Positions 9,866 through 18,707 of a stretch of DNA of 64,000 bases are shown piece by piece. Made by a program: the position numbers and the translations under genes. This DNA is from Prochlorococcus sp. AG-402-L18 (GTDB taxonomy: Bacteria; Cyanobacteriota; Cyanobacteriia; PCC-6307; Cyanobiaceae): the NCBI GenBank assembly GCA_003216725.1, contig QCIL01000003.1, positions 48,399 through 112,398 on the forward strand. The letters run 5' to 3'. Position 1 is the stretch's first letter, and each line of letters opens with the position of its first letter. The notes below the pieces were generated by a model. That model saw only the letters and a list, made by a program, of their open reading frames with translations, was not told where the DNA came from and searched no databases.

Positions 9866-11380
9866 TTGAATAAAGAAGCATCATATTTGTCAAATGAAAA
9901 TGTAGTTTCTGGATTAGCCAAAAGCTCATTCATATACGCTATATCAAAAATTTTTAATATAGTTTTAGGATTTGTTTCTTTTGGTTTACTAGCACGAAAT
10001 TTTTCTCCAGTCGAATTTGGTAAACTTGATTTCTTATTCACAATAATAATATTTATAGGAAACACTGCAATTTTTGGGCAAGATCAAGCTCTCGGTAGAT
10101 TAATAAATGAGCCTATTGATGATAAAGAAAGACTAAAAATTGCTAATCATGGTTTTCTTATTCAGATAGTTTACTCAATTTTTCTAACCTTATTAGTTTT
10201 TACTTTATACAACTGGCTGATACCTTCTGAGAATATAATTTCTTCATCCTATCCTTCTCTTACTTTTTCTATTAGCCTCATACAAATTCCTTTTTTCGTA
10301 ATATTATATGCAGGCTTAGGGCTTTTACAATGGTCAAGTTCTAAAAAATCATATGCCTTATTATCGGTTCTTTCTTATTTAATTCCTACAGTTCTTTTAT
10401 TCGCTTTAATAAGAAACCATGACTTATCAATAACACAAGTTTTATTACTCTATTTAGTATCTAGATTCATAATTGCAGTTCTCACAATAATATTTTGTTT
10501 AAGAAAATCTTTTTTAAATAAGATTTTTTCAATAGATCTTAATTTAGTAAAAAAGCTCATAATCTTTGCTATTCCTCTAGGTTTAGTTGTTACTTTTGAA
10601 ACTTTTGCACCACTCCTTCAAAGGTATTTAGTTAAATCTATTCTTTCTGATTATGATCTTGGACTATTTGCATTAGCATATAAAATTGCTTCAGTTATTC
10701 TAATTTTAAGTTCTGCTTTTTCAACTGCATGGGGACCAATCTTCCTGAATTCATATAAAGATCTAAATGCAAAAATTTCTTTTATATTAGTCTTCAAAAT
10801 ATTTGTAGTGATTTCATCTATAGGGATAGTTTTTCTTTCTGTTTTTTCATCTAACTTTATAAATATCTTAGGAAGCACTGAATATCAAGCTGCTAAAAAC
10901 TTAATTTTGCCTTTAAGTCTTGGAATCTCAATAGAAATTCTTAATGATATTACAGGAATAGGCTTTTTTATTTATAAGAAAAATTATTTTTATACATACT
11001 CATTCTTATTATTTATTTTTGCCTTCACTTTAATATTTTTACTTTTATCGCCTATTTATGGATATTTATCAATAGGATATTCAATCTTTTTATCATACTT
11101 AATTAAAAATGTTTTTATCACAATACTTTCAAATAAACTTTATTTTGTAAATTGGCCATATAAGATTGCTTTTTTTTCTTATTCGATAAGTTTTCTAATT
11201 AGCTCTTTAGCAAATCAATATACCACGAGTGCAATTTTAATTAGTAAATTTGCGCTTCTCATTCTAGGTTTATTTCTTTTATTAACTATTTTCTTTCAAT
11301 CATTATCTCAAAAAGAAATAAAAATCTTTAGAAAAACTACTAAATCTTTTACCAAGGAATTAAAAAGATTTATAAATTAA
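9866..11380 (+). CDS. Polysaccharide/O-antigen flippase (Wzx/MATE-like)
   Basis: A 504 aa polytopic membrane protein with about 12-14 hydrophobic helices and the N-terminal pattern of the Wzx group (LLARNFSPVEFGKLDF, about 42-57). Such proteins move lipid-linked oligosaccharides from the cytoplasmic to the outer face of the inner membrane. No ATG precedes the conserved region; the frame is closed by a stop at 9842, so TTG at 9866 is the likely start. It follows the glycosyltransferase-like gene and precedes the hisH2-hisF2-wbpG group in the same direction. Confidence 0.85.
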   Translation: MNKEASYLSNENVVSGLAKSSFIYAISKIFNIVLGFVSFGLLARNFSPVEFGKLDFLFTIIIFIGNTAIFGQDQALGRLINEPIDDKERLKIANHGFLIQIVYSIFLTLLVFTLYNWLIPSENIISSSYPSLTFSISLIQIPFFVILYAGLGLLQWSSSKKSYALLSVLSYLIPTVLLFALIRNHDLSITQVLLLYLVSRFIIAVLTIIFCLRKSFLNKIFSIDLNLVKKLIIFAIPLGLVVTFETFAPLLQRYLVKSILSDYDLGLFALAYKIASVILILSSAFSTAWGPIFLNSYKDLNAKISFILVFKIFVVISSIGIVFLSVFSSNFINILGSTEYQAAKNLILPLSLGISIEILNDITGIGFFIYKKNYFYTYSFLLFIFAFTLIFLLLSPIYGYLSIGYSIFLSYLIKNVFITILSNKLYFVNWPYKIAFFSYSISFLISSLANQYTTSAILISKFALLILGLFLLLTIFFQSLSQKEIKIFRKTTKSFTKELKRFIN

Positions 11381-11473
11381 ATAGATTATAGTTAATGTCT
11401 TACTTCACAATACTAATTAAAATTAAATCTAATTAAAGTGAAACTCTTTAATGCATAAGGATAATTAAGACTC

Positions 11474-12082
11474 ATGATTACTATTGTTAATTATGGACTT
11501 GGAAATATTGGTTCTATGCTTAACATGCTTAAGTATTTAGATATAGAAGCTACTTTAGAATCAGATCCAGTTAAAATATCAAATTCCGAAAAACTCATAT
11601 TACCTGGAGTAGGTAGCTTTGATATAGCCATGAAAAAAATACATTCTATAGATGGACTCCTGGATGTGTTGAATTTTAAAGCCAAAGAAGAGAGAATTCC
11701 AATCTTAGGAATATGTCTTGGTATGCAGCTGATGACTAAATCTAGTGAAGAAGGCAAAATAAAAGGCTTGGGATGGATAGAAGCAGAAACTAAAAGATTT
11801 CGCTTAAAAAGTAATCTAAAAGTGCCTCATATGGGTTGGAATAAAGTTAGATCAAGCTCAAACTCCTTACTTTCGGATTTTAACGATATTAATCAAAGAT
11901 ATTATTTTGTTCATTCTTATTATGTCTTAGTTGAAAATCAAGTTAACTCATTATTTAAAACAAAATATGGTTTAGAATTTGACTCTGGAATAGTTGATCA
12001 AAATATTTATGGAGTGCAATTCCATCCTGAAAAAAGCCATAAATTTGGAATGAAATTATTTCAAAAATTTGCCAATCTTTAG
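11474..12082 (+). CDS. hisH2: HisH-family glutamine amidotransferase for sugar amidination (HisH2)
   Basis: Class I glutamine amidotransferase, 202 aa. NYGLGNIGS (residues 6-14) and the nucleophile C81 in LGICLGMQ are clear, as is the FHPEKS His/Glu part of the triad near 184. By sequence alone it could be the histidine enzyme. It is immediately followed by a HisF paralogue and a WbpG-like enzyme, the arrangement used in Pseudomonas and others to make acetamidino sugars, where HisH2 releases ammonia. The ATG lies 93 bp after the flippase stop. Confidence 0.85.
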   Translation: MITIVNYGLGNIGSMLNMLKYLDIEATLESDPVKISNSEKLILPGVGSFDIAMKKIHSIDGLLDVLNFKAKEERIPILGICLGMQLMTKSSEEGKIKGLGWIEAETKRFRLKSNLKVPHMGWNKVRSSSNSLLSDFNDINQRYYFVHSYYVLVENQVNSLFKTKYGLEFDSGIVDQNIYGVQFHPEKSHKFGMKLFQKFANL

Positions 12083-12083
12083 T

Positions 12084-12851
12084 ATGCTTTTAAATCGAAT
12101 AATACCTATAGTCCTCTTGAAAGAGGAAAGTTTAGTTAAAACCTATAAATTCAAATCATTTACGTATGTTGGAGATCCATCTAATACTCTTCGAATATTT
12201 AACGAACTTTTAGTTGATGAATTAATTGTCTTAGATATCTCTGCAGTAAAATTAAATAAACAGCCTAATTTTAAACTTCTTAAAGAGATTGCAGAAGAAT
12301 GTTTTATGCCCCTTACCTATGGAGGGGGTATTACTAATTTAGATCATGCAAAAACTATATTTGATTTAGGCTTTGAAAAGATTTCGATAAATACTAATAT
12401 TTTTACTAATCCCGATTTGATTATTGATTTATCATCTTATTTTGGGAGTCAAGCGATTATAGGCTCTATAGATGTAAAAAATAATTTACTCAGAAAACAA
12501 AAGGTTGTTTCTCACGGAGCAACAAAGTTTACGAACTGGGATCCCCTTAGTTGGGCCATTAAGCTCGAAAAACTTGGCGTTGGAGAGATACTTTTAACAT
12601 CTGTAGATAGAGAAGGGACTTGGAATGGAATGGATATAAATCTTATTCGTAAAATAACTGATAATATCTCAATACCTTTAATAGCTCATGGAGGAGCAGG
12701 AACCTTATCTCATATTAGAGAAGCCTTTAAAATAGCGAAAGCTTCCGCAGTAGGATTAGGAAGTATGGTGACATTCCAAAAGAAAGGAAAAGGTGTTTTG
12801 GTTAACTATCCTTCAAGAAATGATATTGATGATTTGCTAGATTCTGATTGA
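12084..12851 (+). CDS. hisF2: HisF paralogue (HisF2) acting in sugar amidination
   Basis: A TIM-barrel protein of the imidazole-glycerol-phosphate synthase family, 255 aa. The ATG at 12084, one base after the hisH2 stop, gives the canonical start MLLNRIIPIVLLKEE; a TTG 15 bp upstream is less likely. D130 (in GSIDVK), which helps the HisF cyclase, is retained, but the other catalytic Asp at position 11 is Leu. That change fits HisF2 proteins that channel ammonia to a partner instead of making the imidazole ring. GGGI (80-83) and GGAG supply phosphate-binding loops. It forms a unit with hisH2 and the downstream amidotransferase. Confidence 0.88.
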   Translation: MLLNRIIPIVLLKEESLVKTYKFKSFTYVGDPSNTLRIFNELLVDELIVLDISAVKLNKQPNFKLLKEIAEECFMPLTYGGGITNLDHAKTIFDLGFEKISINTNIFTNPDLIIDLSSYFGSQAIIGSIDVKNNLLRKQKVVSHGATKFTNWDPLSWAIKLEKLGVGEILLTSVDREGTWNGMDINLIRKITDNISIPLIAHGGAGTLSHIREAFKIAKASAVGLGSMVTFQKKGKGVLVNYPSRNDIDDLLDSD

Positions 12852-12919
12852 TAGTAATATCATAATTAAAGTAAATATTCTCATTTATTATTTATTTTCA
12901 AAATATAGTGATTTAATTA

Positions 12920-14089
12920 ATGAATAGTTTAGAACTGCAAGATTTTGACATTGCCAAATCTCAGTATAAAGTTTGTTCAAAATGTATTTATGACGAAAGA
13001 GTTTCAAATATTAAATTTGATGCATTCGGTATTTGTAATTACTGTCATCAAATAAAAGAACTTAAAGAAATTTATGGAACAGGAAATCATAAAGGTAAGA
13101 AATTACTAAACGAGATAATTCAAAAAATAAAAATTGATGGGAAAAATAAGAATTATGATTGTATTGTAGGAGTTAGTGGTGGAACTGATTCTTCATACTT
13201 AATTTATTTAACTAAAAAGTGGGGTCTGCGTCCTTTAGCAGTTCATTTTGATAATACTTGGAACACGGCCATTGCAACTATGAATATTCATAATGTATTA
13301 AATAAATTGGATATAGACCTTTATACGCACGTAGTAGACAATAAAGAAATGGATGATATCATCCGTTCCTTTATTCTTGCTGGAGTGGCAGAAACTGAAG
13401 CCGCAACAGATATGGGTTTCGCATACCTCTTACGTTTGGTTGCAAGAAAGTATTCTATTCATTATGTTTTAGAAGGTCATTCTTTTACAGAAGAAGGAAT
13501 TACTCCTATTGGTAGAAATTATTTTGATGGTAAATATATTCAAAGTATTCATAAAAGATTTGGTAAACGTAAACTTAAAACATACCCTTTAATGACTTTT
13601 TCTAAATTTATGAGGTCTGTTTTTTTCGATAGAATTAAGTTTATTAGACCTCTTTGGTACATCAATTATTCAAAACAAGATGCTCAAGAATTTCTTATTA
13701 AAGAATTTGGTTGGAAATATTATGGAGGTCATCATCTAGAGAATAGATCTGCAGCATTTTTTCATTCAATATATTTACCAACAAAATTTAACTCTGATTT
13801 TAGAAATAATACTATTTCTTGTATGGTTCGCAACGGAATAAAATCAAGAGAACAAGGTTGGAAAGAATACAATACTCCTCCTAAACATGATCCTCATTTA
13901 TTGAGCTATGTCAAAAAAAGGTTAAATTTCTCAGATGAAGAGTATCTTAAAATAATGAATAAAGAGCCAAAGTCTTGGAAAGATTATCCAACATACAAGA
14001 AACGCTTTAAGCTTTTAAGACCTTTATTTTTTTTACTTAGCAAAGCAAAACTTGTGCCAATATCGTTCTATTTAAAATACTGCTTTTAG
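12920..14089 (+). CDS. wbpG: N-acetyl sugar amidotransferase (WbpG/PseA-like)
   Basis: ATP-dependent enzyme that converts an N-acetyl group on a UDP- or CMP-sugar to an acetamidino group. A likely zinc knuckle has C19-x2-C22 and C39-x2-C42. The PP-loop SGGTDSS (86-92) is the ATP pyrophosphatase signature that activates the acetamido oxygen. Length 389 aa is usual for this family. Ammonia would be supplied by the HisH2-HisF2 pair encoded just upstream. The sugar could be a ManNAc3NAcA-like or a nonulosonic acid type; nothing in the window settles which, and no nonulosonate synthase is present here. Confidence 0.88.
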   Translation: MNSLELQDFDIAKSQYKVCSKCIYDERVSNIKFDAFGICNYCHQIKELKEIYGTGNHKGKKLLNEIIQKIKIDGKNKNYDCIVGVSGGTDSSYLIYLTKKWGLRPLAVHFDNTWNTAIATMNIHNVLNKLDIDLYTHVVDNKEMDDIIRSFILAGVAETEAATDMGFAYLLRLVARKYSIHYVLEGHSFTEEGITPIGRNYFDGKYIQSIHKRFGKRKLKTYPLMTFSKFMRSVFFDRIKFIRPLWYINYSKQDAQEFLIKEFGWKYYGGHHLENRSAAFFHSIYLPTKFNSDFRNNTISCMVRNGIKSREQGWKEYNTPPKHDPHLLSYVKKRLNFSDEEYLKIMNKEPKSWKDYPTYKKRFKLLRPLFFLLSKAKLVPISFYLKYCF

Positions 14090-14143
14090 ATATTCTAGAT
14101 CATTAAAATATATCTTTTATAATTTAATTATATTTACTTTTAT

Positions 14144-14839
14144 TCAATAATTATTTTTATATATTTCAAATTTTTCTATCAGGTCTTTTTCAATTTCCCA
14201 AGGCACAGATTTATACCTTTTACCTTCTCCTAACTTAGAATAACTAATTTTATCTCCATTACTTAACTTATCCAAATAATCTATCATCATCTTAATTTCT
14301 AAATTCTGTAGTCTAGATAATATATCTACCAGTGAGTCATCTTTATAAACTTTGATTTCCTTTCTATCTATGAGCAAACCTTTATCTATATACTTATCAA
14401 TTAAATGAGTGGTTACTCCTTGCTTTAGATTATTTATGATAGCCCATTTTGTATTATCTAAACCTCTATTATCTGGTAATAACCCTGGATGCATATTTAG
14501 GATTCCTAATTTAAAAGTATTGATTATTCTTTCTGGTATTATTCTTGCTCCAAGTATAATTCCTAATTCAAGAGAATAACTCTTAATAAGTTTTACACAT
14601 TCTTCACTTTTATGATCTACAACATGATACGGGATAGAAAAAAGCTTAGCTAAATCTTTTGGGTGAGTATAATCAATATCTTTAAGAGTTTCTCTATATT
14701 TAGATTTATAAAATGTGATCTTTACTGCTTCTGCAGCCAAAATACATTCCGGTTTATATCCATGAATAAATAAATTAATTAAACCTTCATAAGTTTTTTT
14801 ATGTTTAAAATTATATGCAAAAACACCAAATTTCTTCAT
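14144..14839 (-). CDS. Formyltransferase-family protein, probable amino-sugar N-formyltransferase
   Basis: This 231 aa protein has the catalytic core of 10-formyltetrahydrofolate-dependent transferases: N115 and H117 in LNMHPGLLPDNRG and D152 in the THLIDKYIDKG segment. It lacks the C-terminal domain of methionyl-tRNA formyltransferase and is shorter than that enzyme, so the housekeeping fmt role is unlikely. Within a glycan cluster, N-formylation of an amino sugar is the best guess; phosphoribosylglycinamide formyltransferase-like chemistry is the alternative. It converges with wbpG across a 54 bp gap. Confidence 0.75.
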   Translation of the reverse strand: MKKFGVFAYNFKHKKTYEGLINLFIHGYKPECILAAEAVKITFYKSKYRETLKDIDYTHPKDLAKLFSIPYHVVDHKSEECVKLIKSYSLELGIILGARIIPERIINTFKLGILNMHPGLLPDNRGLDNTKWAIINNLKQGVTTHLIDKYIDKGLLIDRKEIKVYKDDSLVDILSRLQNLEIKMMIDYLDKLSNGDKISYSKLGEGKRYKSVPWEIEKDLIEKFEIYKNNY

Positions 14840-15066
14840 TTGTTATTTCAATCATATCGGTAAATTATACATAAATTACACTATATTAAATCAACTTCCA
14901 ATATGAAATATAAATTATGTTATCTATTTAAAATATAAAAATGATTTTTTTTATTTAAAAAAGATTAATTAAATTTTAGAAAAACTTTATTGTTATTAAT
15001 GATCTATAGAAGTTATCTTAATAATTCGAATTTTAATAATTAACTAAAAATTTTAAGTAATATTTT

Positions 15067-15774
15067 TTAAAATCCCTTTCCTTTATTAATTAAATCATTT
15101 CTATGACCTCCACCTTTATAGTCATGATTTATGACAACTGATTCTGCATTAATTTTTGACCAAAAGATAGAATGTTTATCCATTCTATTATAGGTTTTTG
15201 GTAGCCAAAGAGTCTTTAAATCAAACCCGCCTTTATTAAAAACAAAATCTAAAAAAGGGTCGTCTCCCTTGTCCTTATTTTTGGTTTCTTTCAAAACATT
15301 TATCCAATTTATTAATAAATGAATTGATGGTGCCGTATAGCTATATTTTTGAACTCCTCCTGAGCATATAAGTGAATTAGTTTTTGGATCATATGGGATT
15401 TTTCCGAATAAATGATGATCCCTATCCGCAATCCAATTATAAATGGCAAAATCATGATCTCCAAATAATAATTCTGGAAATTGCCAAACTTCAGTATCAA
15501 TATCTAACCAAACAACTGGTTTTCTAAACTTCAACAAAGATTGAAGTATAAAATTCGGTTTAAAGTATGTACCCTCTTCCCAAGTATTGAAGCATTTTTC
15601 TAAAGCAACAATATGATATTTTAGATTAAATTTTTCTAATGATTTTTTTAATTTAACTGAAAGTTTTGGATATTTACCGTCAGTGGTATAAAAGGATATA
15701 AAGATAATATCTTTCAAAAATTTATTTATTAAAGTACATATCAAAATAATAATTGAAATTTTTTTGAAATTCAA
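15067..15774 (-). CDS. GT-A fold glycosyltransferase-like protein with a DXD motif
   Basis: A 235 aa protein that starts with a hydrophobic segment and then has VVWLDIDTEVW (about 88-98), a DXD motif, and a C-terminal INHDYKGGGHRN segment. This pattern resembles nucleotide-diphospho-sugar transferases of the GT77/PF03407 type, which are metal-dependent. The only available start is TTG at 15774; the N-terminus could be a membrane anchor or could be over-extended. About 225 bp of AT-rich DNA without a gene separates it from the formyltransferase upstream of which it lies in the same direction. Substrate unknown. Confidence 0.55.
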   Translation of the reverse strand: MNFKKISIIILICTLINKFLKDIIFISFYTTDGKYPKLSVKLKKSLEKFNLKYHIVALEKCFNTWEEGTYFKPNFILQSLLKFRKPVVWLDIDTEVWQFPELLFGDHDFAIYNWIADRDHHLFGKIPYDPKTNSLICSGGVQKYSYTAPSIHLLINWINVLKETKNKDKGDDPFLDFVFNKGGFDLKTLWLPKTYNRMDKHSIFWSKINAESVVINHDYKGGGHRNDLINKGKGF

Positions 15775-15918
15775 GATTATAATTTAAAATTCTCAGATTA
15801 AAATTTTTTATAAATTCATACAATCTCATTATGAATTTTAAAATATTAGTTTTATCTATTTTGATAACTAAAAGCAAAACAGCATTTACTTATTTATCTA
15901 AATTTCATATTATTGTTT

Positions 15919-17937
15919 ATGACCAAGAAATTGAATATGAAAGGTTTTGGATTTGGTTCTGATAATGAGATTAAAAAATTTATTGGTTTAGAAAAACTTT
16001 CAGAAGATCAAATTGTTAACAAGGCAATATACTATCATTCTAAAGGTAAAATTGAATTAGCAGAAAGATACTATAAATATTGCATTGAAAATAATATTAA
16101 TGACGAGAGAATTTTTTCAAATTATGCAATGATACTTAGAAATTCAGGTAAATTAAAAGATGCTGAAACTATCATAAAGAAATATATTTTAATAAATCCA
16201 TTAAGCATAATTTCATATAATAATTTATCAGGAATTTTGAGAGAATCAGGAAGACTTAAAGATGCAGAGAATGCTTTAAAAAAGTGCTTAGAAATAAAAA
16301 ATGATAATTGGGAATCTTTATACAATTTTGGATGTTTATTAATAGACCAAAAGAAATATGAAGAAGCCAAATTTATTTTTAAAAAGTCCATCAGTATAAA
16401 TTCATCAAATAGTAATGCTTATTTAAATCTTGGTATTGTAATGAGGAATCTAGGAGAATTTAATGAATCCTTAGAAAATATAAAAAAAGCCATTGAAATC
16501 AAACCTAATAATGCACTTTGTTTTTTAAATCTTGGAATTGTTTATAAAGAATTAAAAGACTACAAATTAGGAATGGATTGTTTCAACAAAGCACTAGAAT
16601 TAAATAGCCGACTTACTTCTATAAAATATGAACTAACAACATGCAAAGGATTAATTTGCGATTGGGAAAATAATTTAGAAATGGAAAGTTGGAAAATAAA
16701 TTTAGGTTTATCAGGAGAATCTTGTAATCCTTTAGACTTTTATTTATATGATGATAATCCTTTAAATCATTTAAAAAGATCTCAAAATTTCTTTAATCAA
16801 AACTATAAAAGAAAAGAAATTAAAATAATTCCTCAAAAACACAAAATAATTCGGGTAGGTTATTTATCTGCAGATTTTCAAGAAAATCACCCTATTATGA
16901 ATTTACTTCCTTATATAATAGAATCTCATGATCGTACAAAATTTGAAATTTATGTTTATTCATTCACACAAATTAAAAAAAGATGTACTAATTTCCTAGA
17001 AAGTCATTCAGATGTTTTTAGAGATATTTTAAACTTAAATGAAGAGGAAACAATAAAAACAATTAGAGAAGATAATCTTGATATAGCTATAGATCTAATG
17101 GGCTATACGTCAAAAAATAGAGCCTTTATTTTTAGTAATAGAATAGCTGCAACCCAAATTAATTTTTTAGGTTTCCCTGGCACAATGGGATCAAAAATTT
17201 ATGATTATATAATTAGTGATGAAATAATAATTCCTCATGGCTTTGAAAAATATTATGAAGAAAAGGTATTGAGGCTTTCGCATTTCTTTCCTCCAAATAT
17301 GAAAGCAATTAATGAAACACGAGAAAAAGTTTCTAGAGAAGATTTTGATTTACCCGAAAATGCGTTTGTATTTACTTGCTTTAATCAAAATAAAAAAATT
17401 ACTCAAAAAGAATTTGATATCTGGATGAAATTACTCTGTGAAATTCGAGACAGTGTTCTATGGTTACAAAAATCAAATGATTCATCAGAGTTAAATTTAA
17501 AAAAAGAGGCTATTAAAAGAAATATTAATCCCAAAAGAATAATCTTTACAAAAAGGATTAGTTCATTTAGAAGACATTTGTCTAGATATTCGATCGCTGA
17601 CCTTGCATTGGATACCTTCAATTATAATGGGCACACAACTACATCAGATGCCTTATGTTCAGGATTGCCAGTTTTGACTAAAATAGGGAAGAGTTTTTCA
17701 GCGAGAGTATCTGCTAGTATTTTGAGTTCAATAAATCTAAAAGAACTTATTGCTACAGATGAAAAAGATTATGAAAATAAAGCTTTATATCTCGCAAATA
17801 ATAGAAATGAAATTAATAGAATTAGAAAATTACTACATAGTGCTAAAAAAGATCCCTGTTTATCTAATTCAAAAAAATATACAAGTGAACTTGAGAATAT
17901 TTTCATAGAAATACACTCCAAAAACCTTTTAGATTAA
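15919..17937 (+). CDS. TPR protein with O-GlcNAc-transferase (SPINDLY/GT41-like) catalytic domain
   Basis: The N-terminal third (about residues 20-235) consists of tetratricopeptide repeats with the usual AxxxYxxA and NxxxLxNLGIVxxxLG pattern. The C-terminal part (about 300-670) matches GT41: RVGYLSADFQENHP, IDLMGYT, NFLGFPGTMGS, and DTFNYNGHTTTSDAL with GLPVLT, which form the UDP-sugar pocket. Such enzymes glycosylate Ser/Thr of proteins in eukaryotes and some bacteria; the bacterial targets are mostly unknown. A TTG at 15913 is also in frame, but ATG at 15919 (or 15937) is more likely. It closes the first glycan block. Confidence 0.82.
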   Translation: MTKKLNMKGFGFGSDNEIKKFIGLEKLSEDQIVNKAIYYHSKGKIELAERYYKYCIENNINDERIFSNYAMILRNSGKLKDAETIIKKYILINPLSIISYNNLSGILRESGRLKDAENALKKCLEIKNDNWESLYNFGCLLIDQKKYEEAKFIFKKSISINSSNSNAYLNLGIVMRNLGEFNESLENIKKAIEIKPNNALCFLNLGIVYKELKDYKLGMDCFNKALELNSRLTSIKYELTTCKGLICDWENNLEMESWKINLGLSGESCNPLDFYLYDDNPLNHLKRSQNFFNQNYKRKEIKIIPQKHKIIRVGYLSADFQENHPIMNLLPYIIESHDRTKFEIYVYSFTQIKKRCTNFLESHSDVFRDILNLNEEETIKTIREDNLDIAIDLMGYTSKNRAFIFSNRIAATQINFLGFPGTMGSKIYDYIISDEIIIPHGFEKYYEEKVLRLSHFFPPNMKAINETREKVSREDFDLPENAFVFTCFNQNKKITQKEFDIWMKLLCEIRDSVLWLQKSNDSSELNLKKEAIKRNINPKRIIFTKRISSFRRHLSRYSIADLALDTFNYNGHTTTSDALCSGLPVLTKIGKSFSARVSASILSSINLKELIATDEKDYENKALYLANNRNEINRIRKLLHSAKKDPCLSNSKKYTSELENIFIEIHSKNLLD

Positions 17938-18135
17938 TTACTATCATTCACACAATTTTAAATAAGAAGAAATTTATTCATTAGTTTAGAAATTTATAAT
18001 CAAACTGTTAGGTTAATTATTAAATAGAGAATAATTTTAATCTTAAATACTTTAATACTTCTAGAAAATATAAATAAAAATTTCAACAAAAATAAATTTT
18101 TTTTATTAAGATAATTCAAAAATAAAACTTAAAAA

Positions 18136-18373
18136 TTGAATAACTCAGAATTCGATGAAAATGGTCTAGACAGTAGGGGAATTCACTGGCTTCAATATCT
18201 TTCTTTTGGATTTACTTCTTTCGCGATTTTTACAACTTGGGCCTTCTTCTATGACTATAAATTTCATAATTTTGTAATTTATCTTTTTAAAGTCTTTAAC
18301 TGCAGCGGTTTCAATTGCAATGGTATTTAAATTTATAAATATGCCTTTAATACAAAAAGATGCAAAGACGTAA
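18136..18373 (+). pseudogene. Small two-helix membrane protein gene interrupted by an apparent frameshift
   Basis: From a TTG at 18136, frame 0 reads an acidic N-terminus, then RGIHWLQYLSFGF and a membrane segment ending near FVIYLF. It then turns into low-quality sequence and stops at 18330. The +1 frame is open from 18278 to the stop at 18371-18373 and reads KSLTAAVSIAMVFKFINMP, a natural second membrane helix. Joining the frames anywhere in 18278-18330 gives a protein of about 78 aa. A T/A homopolymer (CTTTTTAAAG) lies at the junction, a usual indel site. Either a decaying gene or a sequencing error. Confidence 0.45.
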
Positions 18374-18472
18374 TATACTACGAGATTTAAAATATGGTAT
18401 GGAATTTCCTGAGGATAATTCTTAATATTCACTAAGTAAAATTATTAAGATTCATTTGAAATAAAAAATAAT

Positions 18473-18586
18473 TTATTTTTGTAGTTTTAACTTTTTCGAA
18501 TATTTATACTTTACAAGAACACTTGCTAAAAGAGATAAGACAAGAAAAAATAGTAAGCTTTCTAGCGTAGATTGAGGCATTAGCAT
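18473..18586 (-). CDS. Tiny single-pass membrane protein (37 aa)
   Basis: An ATG-initiated frame too short for usual gene calling. It begins MLMPQSTLESLL, has one strong membrane helix (about residues 10-25) and ends in a basic tail (KYKYSKKLKLQK). A second ATG at 18580 would remove two residues. The hydrophobic-then-basic layout resembles small subunits of cyanobacterial membrane complexes, but I cannot assign it to one. It stands alone between a frameshifted small gene and the 118 aa repeat protein. Confidence 0.5.
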   Translation of the reverse strand: MLMPQSTLESLLFFLVLSLLASVLVKYKYSKKLKLQK

Positions 18587-18707
18587 AATACATAAAAATT
18601 TAAGTATATATTTAAGAAAACTAATTTTCTTATAAAAATCAACCTCTAAATTAATTTTATTATTTTATATTTAAATAGAAATTTTTAAATTTGGAATTAA
18701 AAAAATA

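Noticed and set aside
15831..15962. 43-aa ORF just before the TPR-GT41 gene
   Set aside because: It overlaps the start of the larger gene in another frame and its composition is not protein-like toward the end.
18166..18432. 88-aa minus-strand frame
   Set aside because: It is antisense to the frameshifted membrane-protein gene, whose two halves look much more like protein.
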